NCBI RefSeq assembly: GCF_013761245.1
Contig: NZ_JACDUT010000010.1
Span: forward strand, 52,323-116,322
DNA length: 64,000 bases
Origin: Thermaerobacillus caldiproteolyticus
GTDB lineage: Bacteria; Bacillota; Bacilli; Bacillales; Anoxybacillaceae
Direction: 5' to 3'
Below the pieces are notes generated by a model. The model saw only the letters and a program-made list of their open reading frames with translations, made no database searches and was not told the DNA's origin. This document shows positions 63,944 through 64,000 of the stretch, piece by piece; within the stretch, counting starts at the first letter, position 1; each line of letters opens with the position of its first letter. The translations under genes and the position numbers were made by a program.

Positions 63944-64000
63944 ACACAAAAAATCCACCCGTCTTGGAAATCATATACAGTGACCTAAAAAACACATTTC

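Overview
The window looks like chromosome from a low-GC, spore-forming Bacillaceae member. Several blocks match Bacillus subtilis gene families and gene pairs: yukJ, ycxC/ycxD, yoaE, spo0M, yugP, mpfA (yhdP), yoaS/yozG and an aadK-type gene. AGGAGG-type ribosome binding sites, frequent TTG/GTG starts and U-tailed hairpin terminators also fit. All identifications come from reading motifs; nothing was searched against a database.

Layout. 1-8.3 kb: broken sugar dehydrogenase, lipoprotein, ISL3 transposase relic, yukJ, a lipoprotein/CPCC pair that resembles a toxin and partner, a LysR regulator divergent from an aldehyde dehydrogenase, and a FUSC-type membrane protein. 8.4-17.6 kb: resistance-like cassettes and decaying duplicates (nucleotidyltransferase, peptidase E, MFS pump, ycxD/ycxC, LD-carboxypeptidase relics) around an intact yoaE-type molybdoenzyme. 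18-21.8 kb: the most conserved stretch (MerR regulator, spo0M, yugP, mpfA), where mpfA has a hairpin between its Shine-Dalgarno and its TTG start. 21.9-23.2 kb: yoaS-yozG enclosed by inverted AT-rich repeat arrays. 23.2-35.5 kb: a drug-response block with a double-MerR regulator and UvrA-like ABC protein, an ABC-F protein behind a uORF/attenuator leader, MarR plus nitroreductase, and an RlmA-like methyltransferase plus Msr-like ABC-F behind an ErmD-type leader peptide. 35.5-39.3 kb: fluoride riboswitch with two crcB genes, then an organoarsenical-type cluster (Cys-rich MarR, ArsP-like permease, Cys-rich small protein, ArsN1-like acetyltransferase) beside an arsC relic. 39.4-47.2 kb: unknown genes, a DUF4062 protein and many fragments, including a copied 3' end of the Msr-like gene. 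47.4-53.7 kb: redox genes under a TetR regulator, with a GC-rich imported MFS/aldo-keto reductase segment. 53.7-64 kb: recombinase and IS relics, a broken ECF sigma factor with intact anti-sigma, one IS3 element, a second peptidase E copy, an aadK-like gene and a family of short repeats.

The most striking system is the operon at 32.6-35.4 kb. A consensus sigma-A promoter drives a 13-codon leader peptide ending in RLRFPTLNQ, the tail of the ErmD macrolide-stalling leader. A series of terminator hairpins follows, and then a 23S rRNA methyltransferase homologue and an Msr-like ABC-F protein instead of an erm gene. A second ABC-F gene 4 kb upstream has its own three-codon uORF and mutually exclusive RNA stems.

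More than 25 relics and frameshifted genes are present. Some frameshifts lie in homopolymers and could be sequencing errors, but many genes are clearly truncated or fused, so the region appears to be an accessory zone under heavy turnover.
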